Origin: Numida meleagris | Taxonomy: Eukaryota; Chordata; Aves; Galliformes; Numididae | DNA length: 64,000 bases | Assembly: GCF_002078875.1 (NCBI RefSeq) | Contig: NC_034414.1 | Coordinates: 20,982,765-21,046,764, forward strand | Direction: 5' to 3' | In this document: positions 35,113 through 47,443 of the stretch, piece by piece | Layout: the number at the start of each line of letters is the position of its first letter | Numbering within the stretch: position 1 is the first letter of the stretch | Position numbers and translations under genes: made by a program | Notes under the pieces: model-generated | Told to the model about the DNA's origin: nothing | The model's input: only the letters and a program-made list of their open reading frames with translations | The model's database searches: none

Positions 35113-38082
35113 CACCTAACAGGGAGCTGAGAACCTCTAAGAAGATGTTAACCTTCACCTAAGAACTAGTTTGCTAATGCCAGTTTTCTGAGGTATGCAG
35201 TAAAAATCTTGCAGCTCTCAGCTACACGAGGATCTTGGCACCATATAGGTGCCAAGGATTAGGACACCATATGGGATTCCAAAACTTGTTATCCCTGCTA
35301 CACATAGAGTTTTTCAAAGCATGTATTTTATGCTACCACCATCTACCACCACAAAATAACAGAGTAGTATTACTGCTGCATGTGATAGAAGCGCCTCCTT
35401 ATATCTGAAAGTAAAGGAAAGCTAAAATTATATCGAAAAAGTATTATTCAGTTCTGCTCTCTGTGATGTTCAAAATGTTTTTTAAAAAACAAAAAACAGT
35501 AATAAAGTGAAAATTTTCATGTAATGCAAGTCTTTCGCACATCAAGCCACATTAATCTTATTTTCCTCCTCAAAGCTTGTAACCCTTCCTTCTTTCTGTC
35601 AAGTAGCAGTAGAGAAAAGAGAGAAATGACTTTTTCTTGTGTGCAGAACCTTGGAGCTTTTAAAATCATCTTCATTTTTCTCTATAAATACAAAGGAAAA
35701 AATAAGTCAAAAAATACATCATCAACATGAAGCTCAGAGGAAGAAAATTTCTAAGCTCTCTCTGGAACAACAGAAATGGGAATAGCATTGAAGACAGCTT
35801 GGGCAAATAAAACAGATAGACTGATAAGCTCCAGATAAGATGCTGCTAACACTCATCTCTCTCTTCCTACCATTTGGATCAACTTTGACAGCATGATATC
35901 TAAAAGCCATTACCACAGTCTGCACCCTGACAAAGCTTGCACACTTTTCCCTTCATACTTTGGCTTTTCCTTCAGAGCAACCCAATTCACCATTATTCCA
36001 AAAACAGGAACTTTTCACTGTCAATGTAAAAATTCAGTGAATATGAGTTAGTTTGGCCTAGGTAAGAGATCTGACCTGAATTTATGAAACAAAGGTAAAA
36101 ACCATGTTTGTAAGGAAATGTAATAGTCTTCAATCTTGCATTCATGCTACTTGTAAAGATGTTAACAGTATTTAGGAAGCACAGGTTGTTTCTTGAGCAA
36201 AATCCATACAGTGAATCCTGAAATTACATCTACACATTTTTTACTTTTTTTTTCCTACATTTTTTACATTTACATTTCTAATGCGTAAAAGCATGCAAAT
36301 ACAAAAGCTGACAGAAACTATTCCTCTCCTCCTCCTGATCACATATGCTTGTTACTATGGAAGGAGTGCTAAAATAAACATACTTTTGCACATGCAAATG
36401 TGGACAGACACACACACAGTAACTATACCCAATTTCACACTGAGTCCTTGTTTCTTTTTATCAGTGAGGGCTAGAGAATGGACAGTTCCTCAAAGCACTA
36501 AAATGATACTATGGAAAGAATACTAACTTTGTTCCTTCTGGAGAAGTGCAGGAGGATGCCTCTTTGTCTGATCTGCCTGATTAATACCTGCAAGAAATTA
36601 TGCTACTAATTAAAAAAACTTGCTTTCAAAAATGAGCTATGTGCCTCTGGTAAACTTTTATTCTGCATTTTTCCTGCTTTACAAAGTTTAGATCAAGCTG
36701 ATTCTGCTTACCCAGTCTCAAAACCTCGAATAATTTAGTGAAACAGGATATGAGTAGTTGAATCAACTCCTTGCCCTCTCCCAATCGCAAACTTCCATGA
36801 GTTAATGAGGCTAACCAGCAGAGGACAAAAGATATCCTCAGGTTATTCCTTGCCTTCAGCACAACTGGTTTCAAGTTAGACACAACTTGAAGTTAGTGTC
36901 TCCTGAAACTTAATTTAAAAGCCACTCTTGCCACAAAACTATAGATTCAACAAAACAATTTTATTCATTCTCTCTTTAGAACACTTCTTTACCTACATTA
37001 AGTCTTCTCTCTAGTGATTGACAATCAACCCAGCAAGTTACAGTTTTATAACACAAAATAAAAACATTTATGTTCCTGACTCCTGAGGGTTCTCTTGGGT
37101 GAGAAGTAACAGCTAGGCTTGGGAAACTGTACTGGTGGAGTATACAGGGATTATGCTGGAAGTTTTTGACAAGGCGATAGATGGAGTTAGTTCATCTCTC
37201 TGATGCTGGCCTCATTTCATTCAATGTAAATGCTCATGAGGAACTTCATATATAAACATTATAAGGCTTGTAGTCTAAACTATGGAACTCGAATACCTCA
37301 TTCATATATGAAGAATGGCTGTATTGGAAGTGTGTTTTTCCAAGCAGCCTTCTGCTTCAGCTAACAATGGTCTCCCTCTAAAAATAACAAAAGAATATAA
37401 ACATATTGATTCTCTTAGCTCCCTGTGAATCTAACTAATATGCCATTTAGTGATGCATATCATTTAGTATCAAATGAATTTTTCAGTAAAATCACAGTAT
37501 TTACTCCAAGCCTAACAACTATTCTTGTCCGTATAAACTGAAAGTTTTCACTGTTAGAAGGTAGCAGACATTTCCACAAATTAATGCTTCCTAGTGCATT
37601 AGATATAATACTTCTAAGAGTAGAAAAACTCACAAACAAAACCAACCATATCATTTCATTTGCATGTAAACAAGAAAATGTTAGTGAGTTATTTCATTCA
37701 AATATGCATTTATACTCGAATAAACAGCCAATACCATAAGGGGAAAGTTTTCCTTCATGTAAAATTGAAGTTTCACAGCCTGAGGACTCTGCCTGACCCA
37801 GGCAAGTGCCTGCATATCAAGAGTTGGATTTAGTCTGTGCATTCTTTTCATAAATCACATAGTTCTGGTGTGAAGGACAGGTGACAAGGAAAGCAAGGAG
37901 CTGGATATTATATTATCAAATGTGAGTGAATATAGCAAATTTGATAAAAACACAGCTAAATGACTTTCTCCCATTCTTCTTCCCTCATTATTTTGCTTTT
38001 TGTTCTTCAGTTATATAAAGTAAGCATTTTACTCAATCTGTAGGCTTATCTCATGAGTGATTGTCCCAGTCATATTGGCAGT
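35113..38082. other. No gene seen; one short hairpin
   Basis: Contains the inverted repeat at 35234-35256 and short unrecognised frames. The remainder is plain AT-rich sequence. Confidence 0.55.
35234..35256. repeat. Short perfect inverted repeat
   Basis: CTTGGCACC (35234-35242) and GGTGCCAAG (35248-35256) form a perfect 9-bp stem around ATATA. A looser echo (ACACCATATGGG) follows at 35264-35275. The stem is GC-richer than its surroundings. Confidence 0.8.
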
Positions 38083-39250
38083 ATTCATAGAATCATAGAA
38101 TTAGCTAGGTTGGAAAAGACCTACAAGATCACCTAGTCCAACCATCCACCTACCACCAACAACCCCACTAAACCATGTCTCCCAACGCTATATCTAAACA
38201 TTTCTTGAACATCTCCAGGGACGGTGACTCAACCACCTCCCTGGGCAGCCTGTTCCAGTGTCTGACCACTCTTTCAGAAAAGTAGTATTTCCTAATGTCC
38301 AGCCTAAATCTCCCCTGGCGCAACTTGAAGCCATTCCCCCTCATCCTGTCACTAGTTACAAGAGAGAAGAGGCTGACCCCCAGCTCACTACCACCTCCCT
38401 TCAGGTAGTTATAGAGAGCGATGAGGTCTCCCCTGAGCCTCCTCTTCTCCAGACTGAACAATCCCAGCTCCCTCAGCCGCTCCTCATAAGGCCTGTGCTC
38501 CAGACCCCTCACCAGCTTCGTCGCCCTCCTCTGAACACGCTCCAGGGCCTCAATGTCTTTTTTACAGTGAGGGGCCCAAAACTGGACACAGTACTCGAGG
38601 TGGGGCCTCACTAGGGCTGAGTACAGAGGGAGAATGACTTCCCTACTCCTACTGGCAACACTATTTCTGATACAAGCCAGGATGCCATTGGCCTTCTTGG
38701 CCACCTGGGCACACTGCTGCCTCATGCTCAGCCGAGCGTCGACTAATACCCCTAGGTCCGTTTCCTCCATACAACTTTCCAGCCACTCTGCCCCAAGCCT
38801 GTAGCACTGCCTGGGGTTGTTGTGGCCAAAGTGCAGGACCCGGCACTTGGTCTTGTTGAACCTCATCCCGTTGGCTTCAGCCCAGAGATCCAGCCTGTCC
38901 AGATCTCTCTGTAGGGCCTCTCTACCCCCAGGCAGATCTACACTTCCTGCCAGCTTGGTGTCGTCTGCAGACTTACTGAGGGTGCTCTCAATGCCCTCAT
39001 CCAGGTCATCAATAAAGACATTGAAGAGGACAGGCCCCAGCACCAACCCCTGGGGAACACCACTTGTGACCAGTTGCCAGCTGGATTTAACTCCATTAAC
39101 CACCACTCTCTGGGCCTGGCCCTCCAGCCAGCTCCTTACCCAGCAAAGGGTGTACCTGTCCAAGCCACAGGCTGCCAGTTTCTCCAGGAGAATACTGTGG
39201 GAGACAGTGTCAAAGGCTTTGCTGAAGTCTAGGTAGACCACATCAACAGC
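38083..39250 (-). mobile_element. CR1 LINE, 5'-truncated, best preserved copy
   Basis: About 1.17 kb of CR1 on the minus strand. The 3' end at 38083-38102 is the octamer repeat ATTCATAGAATCATAGAATT, followed by the conserved 3' end (GTCCAACCATCCACCTACCA, ending 38155). The C-terminal third to half of ORF2 then runs without a stop to the truncation point near 39250. Truncation at the 5' end is normal for CR1, which inserts by target-primed reverse transcription. No target-site duplication could be identified, which is also usual for CR1. The open frame and clean 3' end indicate the youngest insertion in the window. Confidence 0.95.
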
Positions 39251-39304
39251 CTTTATTTTATTCCCGAAAAAATAAAGCATTATAGAAAAAATTATGGTTT
39301 GCAC
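38168..39304 (-). pseudogene. CR1 ORF2 reverse transcriptase, C-terminal part (open but probably inactive)
   Basis: A 378-codon open frame. Residues 1-18 are flanking DNA read through the insertion point, and CR1 protein begins at about residue 19 ([18 protein letters not shown]). Domains in order: RT motif A with the catalytic Asp at residue 26 (YLDFSKAFD); motif B at 81-91 ([11 protein letters not shown]); motif C at 112-115; then the thumb and C-terminal region ([66 protein letters not shown]). Family knowledge: CR1 has GVPQGSVLGP and FADD. Here Ser is Leu at 87 (TTG, a CpG-type change from TCG) and Phe is Ser at 112 (SADD), though both motif C aspartates are kept. The endonuclease and N-terminal RT are missing. 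With no 5' end or promoter it cannot be an active source element. Confidence 0.88.
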
Positions 39305-39917
39305 TTATCTATTTATTTTTACAAAATTTTTACAAGTGTACAAAACTAGATTTCTTATGGCCCAAATCTGTAACCTTGTAGCATCTGAGAATTTCCGGTT
39401 AGTGCAATTGCTGAAGAATCATAGACTCATCTAAAGCTATCAACTATTGCTCATACTGGATCTTAGCAATACTGAGTAGAAGTAACTCTCATTTTCCAAG
39501 GAACAGGGGGAATCAGATTAATGGTAATACTCAAGTATAACAAAGCACTGTATTTTGACAGTAGAAGAAAATACAAAAACATTCTTAGAGATTCATCAAT
39601 AACCCGGTGGAATATTCTTTAGACATAAAAAGCATAATAGAGCAAAACCTTACATCTGGAAAAAGAACAAATGGAAGAGTGGATAATAGAAATATTTCCA
39701 TAAAGTTAGAGTTCAGTAATTTTACAGACTGACAGAGCTCAATGAATTTAAATCAGTAATGCGTTATTTTGTTGTTGATATTCAATTTATTGATGTTATC
39801 TGTCTACTAAAAAACTGTAACTTTCATGTACACTGTTTCCCAGAAAGGTAGGTTAAAAGTGGTTATATCTTAAATGTTGAAAGTTAATTCAATATCCATA
39901 CTTATTCTTAAATTTCC

Positions 39918-39938
39918 TTTTTTTTTTTTTTTTTTTTT
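39918..39938 (+). repeat. Poly-T tract
   Basis: Twenty-one consecutive T. No minus-strand retrocopy body is recognisable beside it. Confidence 0.9.
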
Positions 39939-40818
39939 AATGTGTTCTAAGTTTCTGCAAATGGTAGGCAGGTCTAAATTTGCACTCACAATCAACTGAG
40001 TAAATTTGTTCGAACTGTTCATATGTTTTCTAAATTGTTACATTTTATCCTGTACTATTTCTGTAACATCTTGGAGGGAAATTGCACAACACTGATACAA
40101 ATTTCCTCTTTGAAGGGACCATACAGGTCATAACTAACCCAAAACTGTGGGAGTCAGCAAGATACTTCTTACCGAGTAAGTCTCAGTAATATTACTTGGT
40201 GGATCGTTCTAAAAATAATCATAAAGACTAGTCTGAACGGATTAGTGAGTTACACTGGAATGTCAACAAATTGTATAGAGTGATTCTATTTTGAAAGGGA
40301 AGTATCTACAAGATTACCTATCAGGGAATCATTAAATTCCCCAAATTAGGCAGTCTGCACAGTTTATATTAAAATTAGAAATATACAAATCTCCATCAGC
40401 AACAATAAAAAATAATTCTTACACTAATTCTTCTGATGACCATGCTAACAAATTGTTCCCATGGTGCAGGATACTTACAAGAGCCATAAATACAAACAAA
40501 CTAAATGGTAAATACTGAAGAACAAGAACACAGCAATAGAGCAAATAAAGAAAAAGAGGCTACTGAGTCAGAGGAGTGTTGATCTCAATACACCAGCAGT
40601 TTACACACAGTAAGAAAACTATTACAGGCACCATGGAAGGAAAAGCTGTAAAGAAAGCTTTTAAAGAAGACAGCTCTGCAGAGATTTGTAAGGAACTTGT
40701 AATGAAGGTTGGTCTGGAAGAAAAAAAAAATCTAAGAAGTAATCTTAGAATAAGCTAAAAAAGAGGGTATATTTTTCAAAAGTAGTGATTTATAATTGGT
40801 AAGATAGGGGTAAATATT

Positions 40819-40851
40819 AAAAAAAAAAAAAAAAAAAAAAAAGAGAGAGAA
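40819..40851 (+). repeat. Poly-A tract followed by GA repeat
   Basis: Twenty-four A followed by a short GAGAGAGAG run. No retrocopy or LINE body is visible upstream. The preceding 60-codon frame at 40576-40758 is unrecognised. Confidence 0.9.
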
Positions 40852-43047
40852 GCTGATACTTAAAAGACAGAGTGAAGTAGCAATGTTCCAAATAAAGGTG
40901 AGTATGGAAAATTAAGTAATTTGCAGCAATATTTTACCACATGACACATGACTTCTTCAATTTTTTTTTCTGAAACTCTCTGCATACCAGAAATATGAAC
41001 CAGAACATTCTCATATTTCTCTATATGAATGCACGAGCTACATATTGATTAACACATATATTTCAAAAATCTATTACAATAGGCATGTAAATGAATAAAT
41101 AGGTCAATAAGTACTAGATTGGCAAAAATAGTCCTTGAAAATTGAAAATATTTTTCCACATACATTAATAGTTAATGGTTATGCTAACGTCTGCTGTACT
41201 GATTCTGCCTACATGTCTTAACACTTATCTGGTTGCATCAACAACATGACTTTATTTCCATTCCTACCTTCTGAACACACTCCTAAAAGCTAAGCATATG
41301 CCAGTTCTACTTAGAGATAACTTGCACATAAAAATAACTTCTACCATATGAATATCCATGGTATCCATCATTCAGAACCTGAAGTGATCACCACTATCCT
41401 AAAAAAAAACAAAAACAACAACAAAAAAACCACTTATGTTTCATAATTCTTTATATGAAATAAAATCTGGATAGAGAAAAGGAAGCTTCTGGATATTGAA
41501 TAACTCTAGTAATCATTTAATACAGAATATTCTTAAAAATATGATCATTTAAAATACACATTTTCAGAAATATCTTTTATCTGTTGTGCTATCTTTGTAT
41601 GAAAATATAGGAATTGAACTCCTGAAATGTTTAGTGCCCTAGCTTCTATTGACTTTGAATTTGCAAGTCATTAGCAGTGTTGGAAATCAGGTCAATGGCA
41701 CAAAATCATCATCGATTTTGGTTCAGAATCCAGTCTTTAAACCAATATATCCTCCTAGACGTAAACGCTGGCTCAAGCTAACAAAAAATTCTTTTTCTAT
41801 TTCACTCACAAGTCCTCATATTTTCTGATCCAAGCAGAATCTTGTTTTAGTTAAAGAAATACATGAGCCTATTGAGGTTTTACTGGCCCAATAGGCTCTA
41901 ATAATTTCTCTGATGATTTCTTGGCATTTGCTCTCACTTGTGACCTTTATTTTCTAGGAAGGATTATTATTACCTCTCTGCACTGTACATTTCCCTACAG
42001 GATACCATGAGCCATATGTCACTCTTGCTTAGGGGGTTCTCAAATACAGCTTGAATAATTGTTCACATACTTCTAGTGTACACTTAAAATTAAATACCAA
42101 TTATTTTGGTAGTTATTCCTAGTTTGTTTCAATTAAGTGTAAAGTTATAACATGCAGTTAAGCACTTACAATATATATAAAATATAGCGATTTGCTTGTA
42201 TCAATAATTTGAGTGGTTAATTTTTATTAAACCACACATACTAAGGCAAATATGTGAATCGAGGCAATAAAAGATAATATTTTTAAAGACCTTTCTAGCT
42301 TTGCAACTAATTATTTTACTATGTAGCATTTTGTGTGATATTCCTGTGATAGCACACTTGACTTTACTGTGAACCTTTGATCTTCACTCCTCTCCTGCAC
42401 TTAGCTCATTAATTAATCTTCAGAGCCTATACTTCTGCCTCATAAGTCAATGCAGAACCTCATTTTGTTTATTTTATTTCACCGTCTGTTCCACCCTGAG
42501 GGAAATAGTCATTTCTGAATGTCTAAGTTTTGATATCTTATAATTTTAAAGACTTAGAAGCTTGAGAATGTGGGGGGAAGAGGTAAGAACATAAAAAGAT
42601 TCGAAGAAAAAAAGGATAAAAAAGAAGTCATTAATTTCAAGTGATTTATCAAGGATCTAAAATGCCAAAACATTTATATGCAGACAGATAAAAGAAACAA
42701 TGTTAATAAGATGAATTTACTTGCATACTTTGTTACCTGAAAGTAAAAGCAGTAAGCTGTCTCTCAAGTGGAAAACAGCTCAAAAGATAATAGTGGCTAG
42801 TATAGATGGTGTCATATATGCCATTCACGCTTCCTGAAGCAATGTGAAAACCACACATTTCAAGCAGAACTTTATGGAATGCTCTATTCCTACAATTCTT
42901 ACCATTAATTCCTACTGTGCAATTCTCTTCTGCAATACAAGAAAGTAATAATAGATTGTATCTTTAAAAACTGTTTCTAATCTAAAACAGACAATAATAC
43001 TGTATGTACTAAGACATAGAATTTGAGGAGATTGATATATTAGCCAG

Positions 43048-43083
43048 AAACAAACAAACAAACAAAAAAAAACAACAAAAACA
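43048..43083 (+). repeat. (CAAA)n / A-rich simple repeat
   Basis: Several AAAC units followed by A-rich sequence with scattered C. Confidence 0.85.
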
Positions 43084-44733
43084 CCCTAATATTACCTATA
43101 TGATCTATCAGTAATAATAGTCTGCAAAAAACTTCCAAAATCAGACCTGCAGCCATAAGTCATAAGTCTGATAAATGAGCTATAAATGAGGAGAATTCCA
43201 CCCAGCAGGTGGTACACAGAGTAAAAAGAGGGATTCCTGTTGAGAGGTGGTGATAATAGAAGCAATCTACACTACAGAGTCAGTCGTGACTCTTTTTTTA
43301 TAAAGGAAATTCATTTTAAATTCCTATCATTCTTTCAAGTATTCAACAAGTCAATAAAAACCAATACAAATTTATTCAATTTTAGCTCATCACCATCTCT
43401 AAAAGTCTCCAGCTGTATTACATCAACACACTAAAAACTTTTTAAAAACACCTCTCAGCATACTCCAACACATAATGTTCATCATGGCACATTAATTCCT
43501 ACTATTCCACTATATGGCATACTAAAAAAAACATTATTAATTAAAATGATTTCCAATACATTTGAAGGGTAAACATAGTTAAGACTCATTCTTCATTTCC
43601 ATGTAATTATTTGAAAACAATGCAAAATGCCTATTCAAATGTTATCACAATGAGAATAAAGTTTTCACAATTATGATGTACAAAGCTGAAAAGAAGTGAA
43701 AAATCAGCCCTACTGAAAGATCTTCTGTACTCCAGATTTGTCCCATGATTCCGAAGTTCCCGGTGCAAATACAAAATAAGATTGTACCCACACCAACATA
43801 CTTCTTGCTCCTGTCAGCCCTTGAATATCATACAAATTTTTCTAAATATTATTCAATAATACTTACGTTTTCTAGATGCTTTATTAAATAATTCTTTACT
43901 AAACATATTAGAAAATCTATTACAAGTAGATTACAATCTGTAAGAGTATTTGCCTGTGCAACATTATTTGCTGCAATATTGTTATGTCACATAATTAACA
44001 ATATATTTGGAAATTCTGCCTGCTACAGGGATGACTGAGTTACTACAATTCTCAACTACTACACTTCCTACACTTAGGAGTATACTTCTAATATCAACAG
44101 GAACAAGACAGGAGGATGTGCCATTTTAAAATTCATTCAAAGCTGCTAAATATTTTTTCTCTCTAGCTAAGACTTGAACAGCATCCATGCTTGGTTTCAT
44201 TTAATTGCTTTATGAAGATGCAAATATCAGAGTCAAGATGTCATAAAAGTTGTCCTTATACTTTCTTCACTGCTGTTACAAGTGGCAGCCAGATCCAGAA
44301 TATGTTTTAAACACAAACAAATGTGACTGCAAAAACCAACACAGATACCAAGAACACTATTCCCTACAATTTGCTGCTGCTACCAATTCAGAGCCTACAG
44401 TTACCAATTTAAAAGTGAGTTTGAGATCTGTCCTAGAAACTTATCACCAGTTACTCCTTTAAGCAGAGGTTGTTGCTTTCTGCGTTTTTATGTTTTATAT
44501 GATTATATGTGATTTTATAAAAAGGTACAAATGAAACAGCCAAGAATGAAGTTGGGTAAAAAGGTAGACAACATTAATGAATGCAATAAGGACGGCAAGT
44601 GATTTCCAGTTTACTGGTCCTTAGTAATTCATGGTACAATTAATTATGCTCCAAATCAAAGTAAATTGCATTTATTTTCTCAGATGGCATGTCAAATCTT
44701 AGGATATTTCCAAATTAATAATCTCCATTGGAC

Positions 44734-44778
44734 TTTTTTTTTTTTTTTTTTCTGGCAACCTATGTGTGTTGGGGGGGG
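44734..44778 (+). repeat. Poly-T and poly-G tracts
   Basis: Eighteen T (44734-44751) and, 19 bases on, eight consecutive G (44771-44778), preceded by a short GTGTGTT. Such runs are prone to sequencing and length error. Confidence 0.85.
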
Positions 44779-47032
44779 AGGGAATAACATTTTATGGTGT
44801 ACTGTGTCTCACAATAGAGAACCAGATTATATAACATGCTTTATAGCGTACATATTTTAAAATATCAATAATGAAAAAGAAACACCTCTGAAGTACAAGT
44901 ACTTAATAATTCTTAGGTAGACCATCATAAATATATGATTTATAAACTTAAGAGTATAAAAGAGAATTCATTTGGTTTTAACTTGAGGTTATATTCTGTT
45001 ATGGCTAACTTCATCAATAATAAGAGGAATAATAATGAAAATCTTGTTCTTAAGTACAGCAGGCTAGAGTACATCCATTATTCCATTTACCAGACTAAAT
45101 ATGCACCTACTGTAGCACCAGTTTACATCATAACTCAGAAAAATCATCATCTGTTTCTGAACTGTATGCACGGAAATGTTGGATATTTGGTCGTGTTTTC
45201 AGGATTAATAGCATTTTGTTGCACTTGGCAGGAACTTTATGTTCAAAAATGCTAAATACATAATGCCAGGAAGCACCTGTGAGCTTGGGTACTCTCTGCA
45301 GAAACCATCTCTGACCCAATAGAACTATTTCGTGACACAAGTTAAAAGCTAGGTATCCCCACAGCATGCATAAATCTTCCCTATTAACTGCAGATCTGAA
45401 TGATGCCTGTAGGACAATCTTTTCATCAGTCTGCTTCCATTGTAGTTTTATAGATGTATGACAGTTGTTAATGGCTACCTGCATATTTTATTCATATGAA
45501 ACTGCTTCATGTAATTCCACTGCAGAACACCACAATTCTAAGGCAGGCATATACTGTGTAAACCTATGTCAATTTTGCACATGATGCAGCTCCAAAAACT
45601 TCTACCTGGCAATTTAATTTGTCTTTTGAAGTAAAAAAAATCTTGTAATAAATAAAATGTAAGTCCTAGTTAACCAACAGATCACAGCTGTATGACATCT
45701 GACAAGGTCCTGTCAAAACTCAAATCTTCCCATAAAAAGATGGTCAGACTTGAGATCCAGGCAGTTAATTTCTTCTATATTTGAAGGCAATGTCTGAAGG
45801 AAAACTCAGAAAGAACAATATGGCATTATTCCTCTATAAGTAACACTGAGATTATTTTGAGATGTCATAAAATCTGCAATTTTGCTTTGATATTTCAAGA
45901 ATTATGACAGTGAACATTACTAGGTACTCTATAGCATTTCACATCAATTATATATAGTCCTGAAAAACTGGAAATTATGTGTCTAGATAACATACAATAT
46001 AGAAATATAATTAATTGTTAGATAACAAATAGCATTTTCTCAACAGCAATTTAATATCCCCAGCATAGATCATCATCTGTTTTTATCAATTTTGTGTGAT
46101 CCAGTGGATTTATTATCCAACTCTAATAAAATTAATGACTTCTTACTTCTGCTTACTCCTGTCTATGTATAGAATATAAATAGCCGCAGGATCTAGAAGA
46201 GCAATAACCTTTTAAATCTGGAGAGATCTAACTCTTTCTTACCATCAGAAAAAAATCATCTTGGGATCCGGCATTAAAAATAAATTTATTCTTCATCACA
46301 TTTATAGAATATAAACATAAAGATATATTTAATCCTGCAGAAAATTTATATAGGAAATGAAATATAAATGTAAAAATTGCTCTTTTTTGAAGTGGGAAAA
46401 AAATTCCTTATAGTTATGCCTATACCACTGACATATTATGCACCTTCCATAACAAGTGAGAATAGTAAAGGGATAAAAATAGATAAAAGATATATAAATG
46501 CATTGGACATATCCACAGTCACAGTTTAACTTACTATTGTATCTAGAAAATCTACAAAGCCCATGCTGCATGAAGATCAGACTTTGGCCTAACGTTAGCA
46601 CTAGAATTATGAGAGATGTAGGAGAACAGGAGGTATGTTACATCTTGTAATAATGCTTTACTAAATTTTAAATGAACCTCAGATATTTCATCTGCCATTT
46701 ATTTCATCTATTACAAGGATGTTATGAAGTACTTTTGGCAGCTGCACAGAAGTGGATCCCATCTCCAAACTAGATCATTCTTTATACAAAGATAATGAAT
46801 ATTTTTTCTATAATTACAGAAATCTTTGCCAGTGGTATTAAAAGTATTAAGTTATTGCTTCAATTGAAAATTTTCTTCATCTGTCCTGTCTTCTTTAATA
46901 TAAATAAAATAGATCACAACAGAATTTCAATTAAAATAATCACATTTGCACTCATATATGCATTGCGTATACTGGTAACTACCATCATTTTTCAATTCCT
47001 ATACTGCATTCAAAAAAAAAAAAAATCAAGGG

Positions 47033-47232
47033 AAAGATGGTGTAATGGTTACAGATGAGCCTGGGACCAGAGCTCTCTGAGGTTGTTTCTCATTCAGCCA
47101 TATGTTCAAAATGGGTCACCAATGGTAGTAATGGGCACTATGCATAGAAAAGCATTCAGCACATGGATTTTATCATTCAGCCTCTGTTTCACATTTGTAA
47201 AATTGCAACAATAATGCATTGTATTATTTATC
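47033..47232 (+). mobile_element. MIR-like SINE, plus strand
   Basis: The head GATGGTGTAATGGTTACAGA (47036-47055) matches the tRNA-derived head of amniote MIRs, including an A-box-like stretch. GCCTGGGACCAGAGCTCT occupies the place of the 'GGACTGGGAGTCAGG' text. The 3' part CAGCCTCTGTTTCACATTTG and TAAAATTGCAACAATAATGC (47179-47218) corresponds to the family phrase CCTCAGTTTCCTCATCTGTAAAATGGGGATAATAAT. It is very old, with the B box decayed. It sits about 210 bases left of the degraded CR1. Confidence 0.6.
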
Positions 47233-47443
47233 TTTTTACTTTTAAGCAATAGACAACTCTGCACAACTAAGTATTTGCACAGAGATAACTTGACACTGAT
47301 GCTTTCATAATAAAAACAATATCAACAGTAATCTTTTTATTGTTAAAAAGAATTTAATTGTAATTGCAATTGAAGAACCACCTGCCATATGAATACATTT
47401 ATAAATATGGTTAATTACTTAACAATTTAAATTCCATATTTGG
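47233..47443. other. AT-rich spacer between MIR-like SINE and CR1
   Basis: Nothing recognised in this short gap. Confidence 0.5.

Larger units (their letters stand above)
39251..47032. other. No gene seen; homopolymers and simple repeats
   Basis: AT-rich sequence with long homopolymers (listed) and (CAAA)-type repeats at 41400-41430 and 43048-43083. Overlapping frames on both strands at 44935-45484 (106 and 118 codons) are not recognisable. A phrase like a CR1 end at about 39417-39430 was not accepted. Confidence 0.55.

Noticed and set aside
38258..39236. Plus-strand frames of 118 and 139 codons
   Set aside because: They are antisense shadows of the CR1 reverse transcriptase.
39417..39430. 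CR1-like end (GAATCATAGACTCA)
   Set aside because: No adjoining CR1 3' text follows, so chance similarity is likelier.
45128..45484. 118-codon minus-strand frame overlapping a 106-codon plus-strand frame
   Set aside because: Neither translation is recognisable; overlap of two chance frames is more likely than a gene, with no splice or promoter support.
47036..47105. tRNA gene
   Set aside because: The A-box-like head belongs to a MIR-type SINE; there is no cloverleaf or intact B box.
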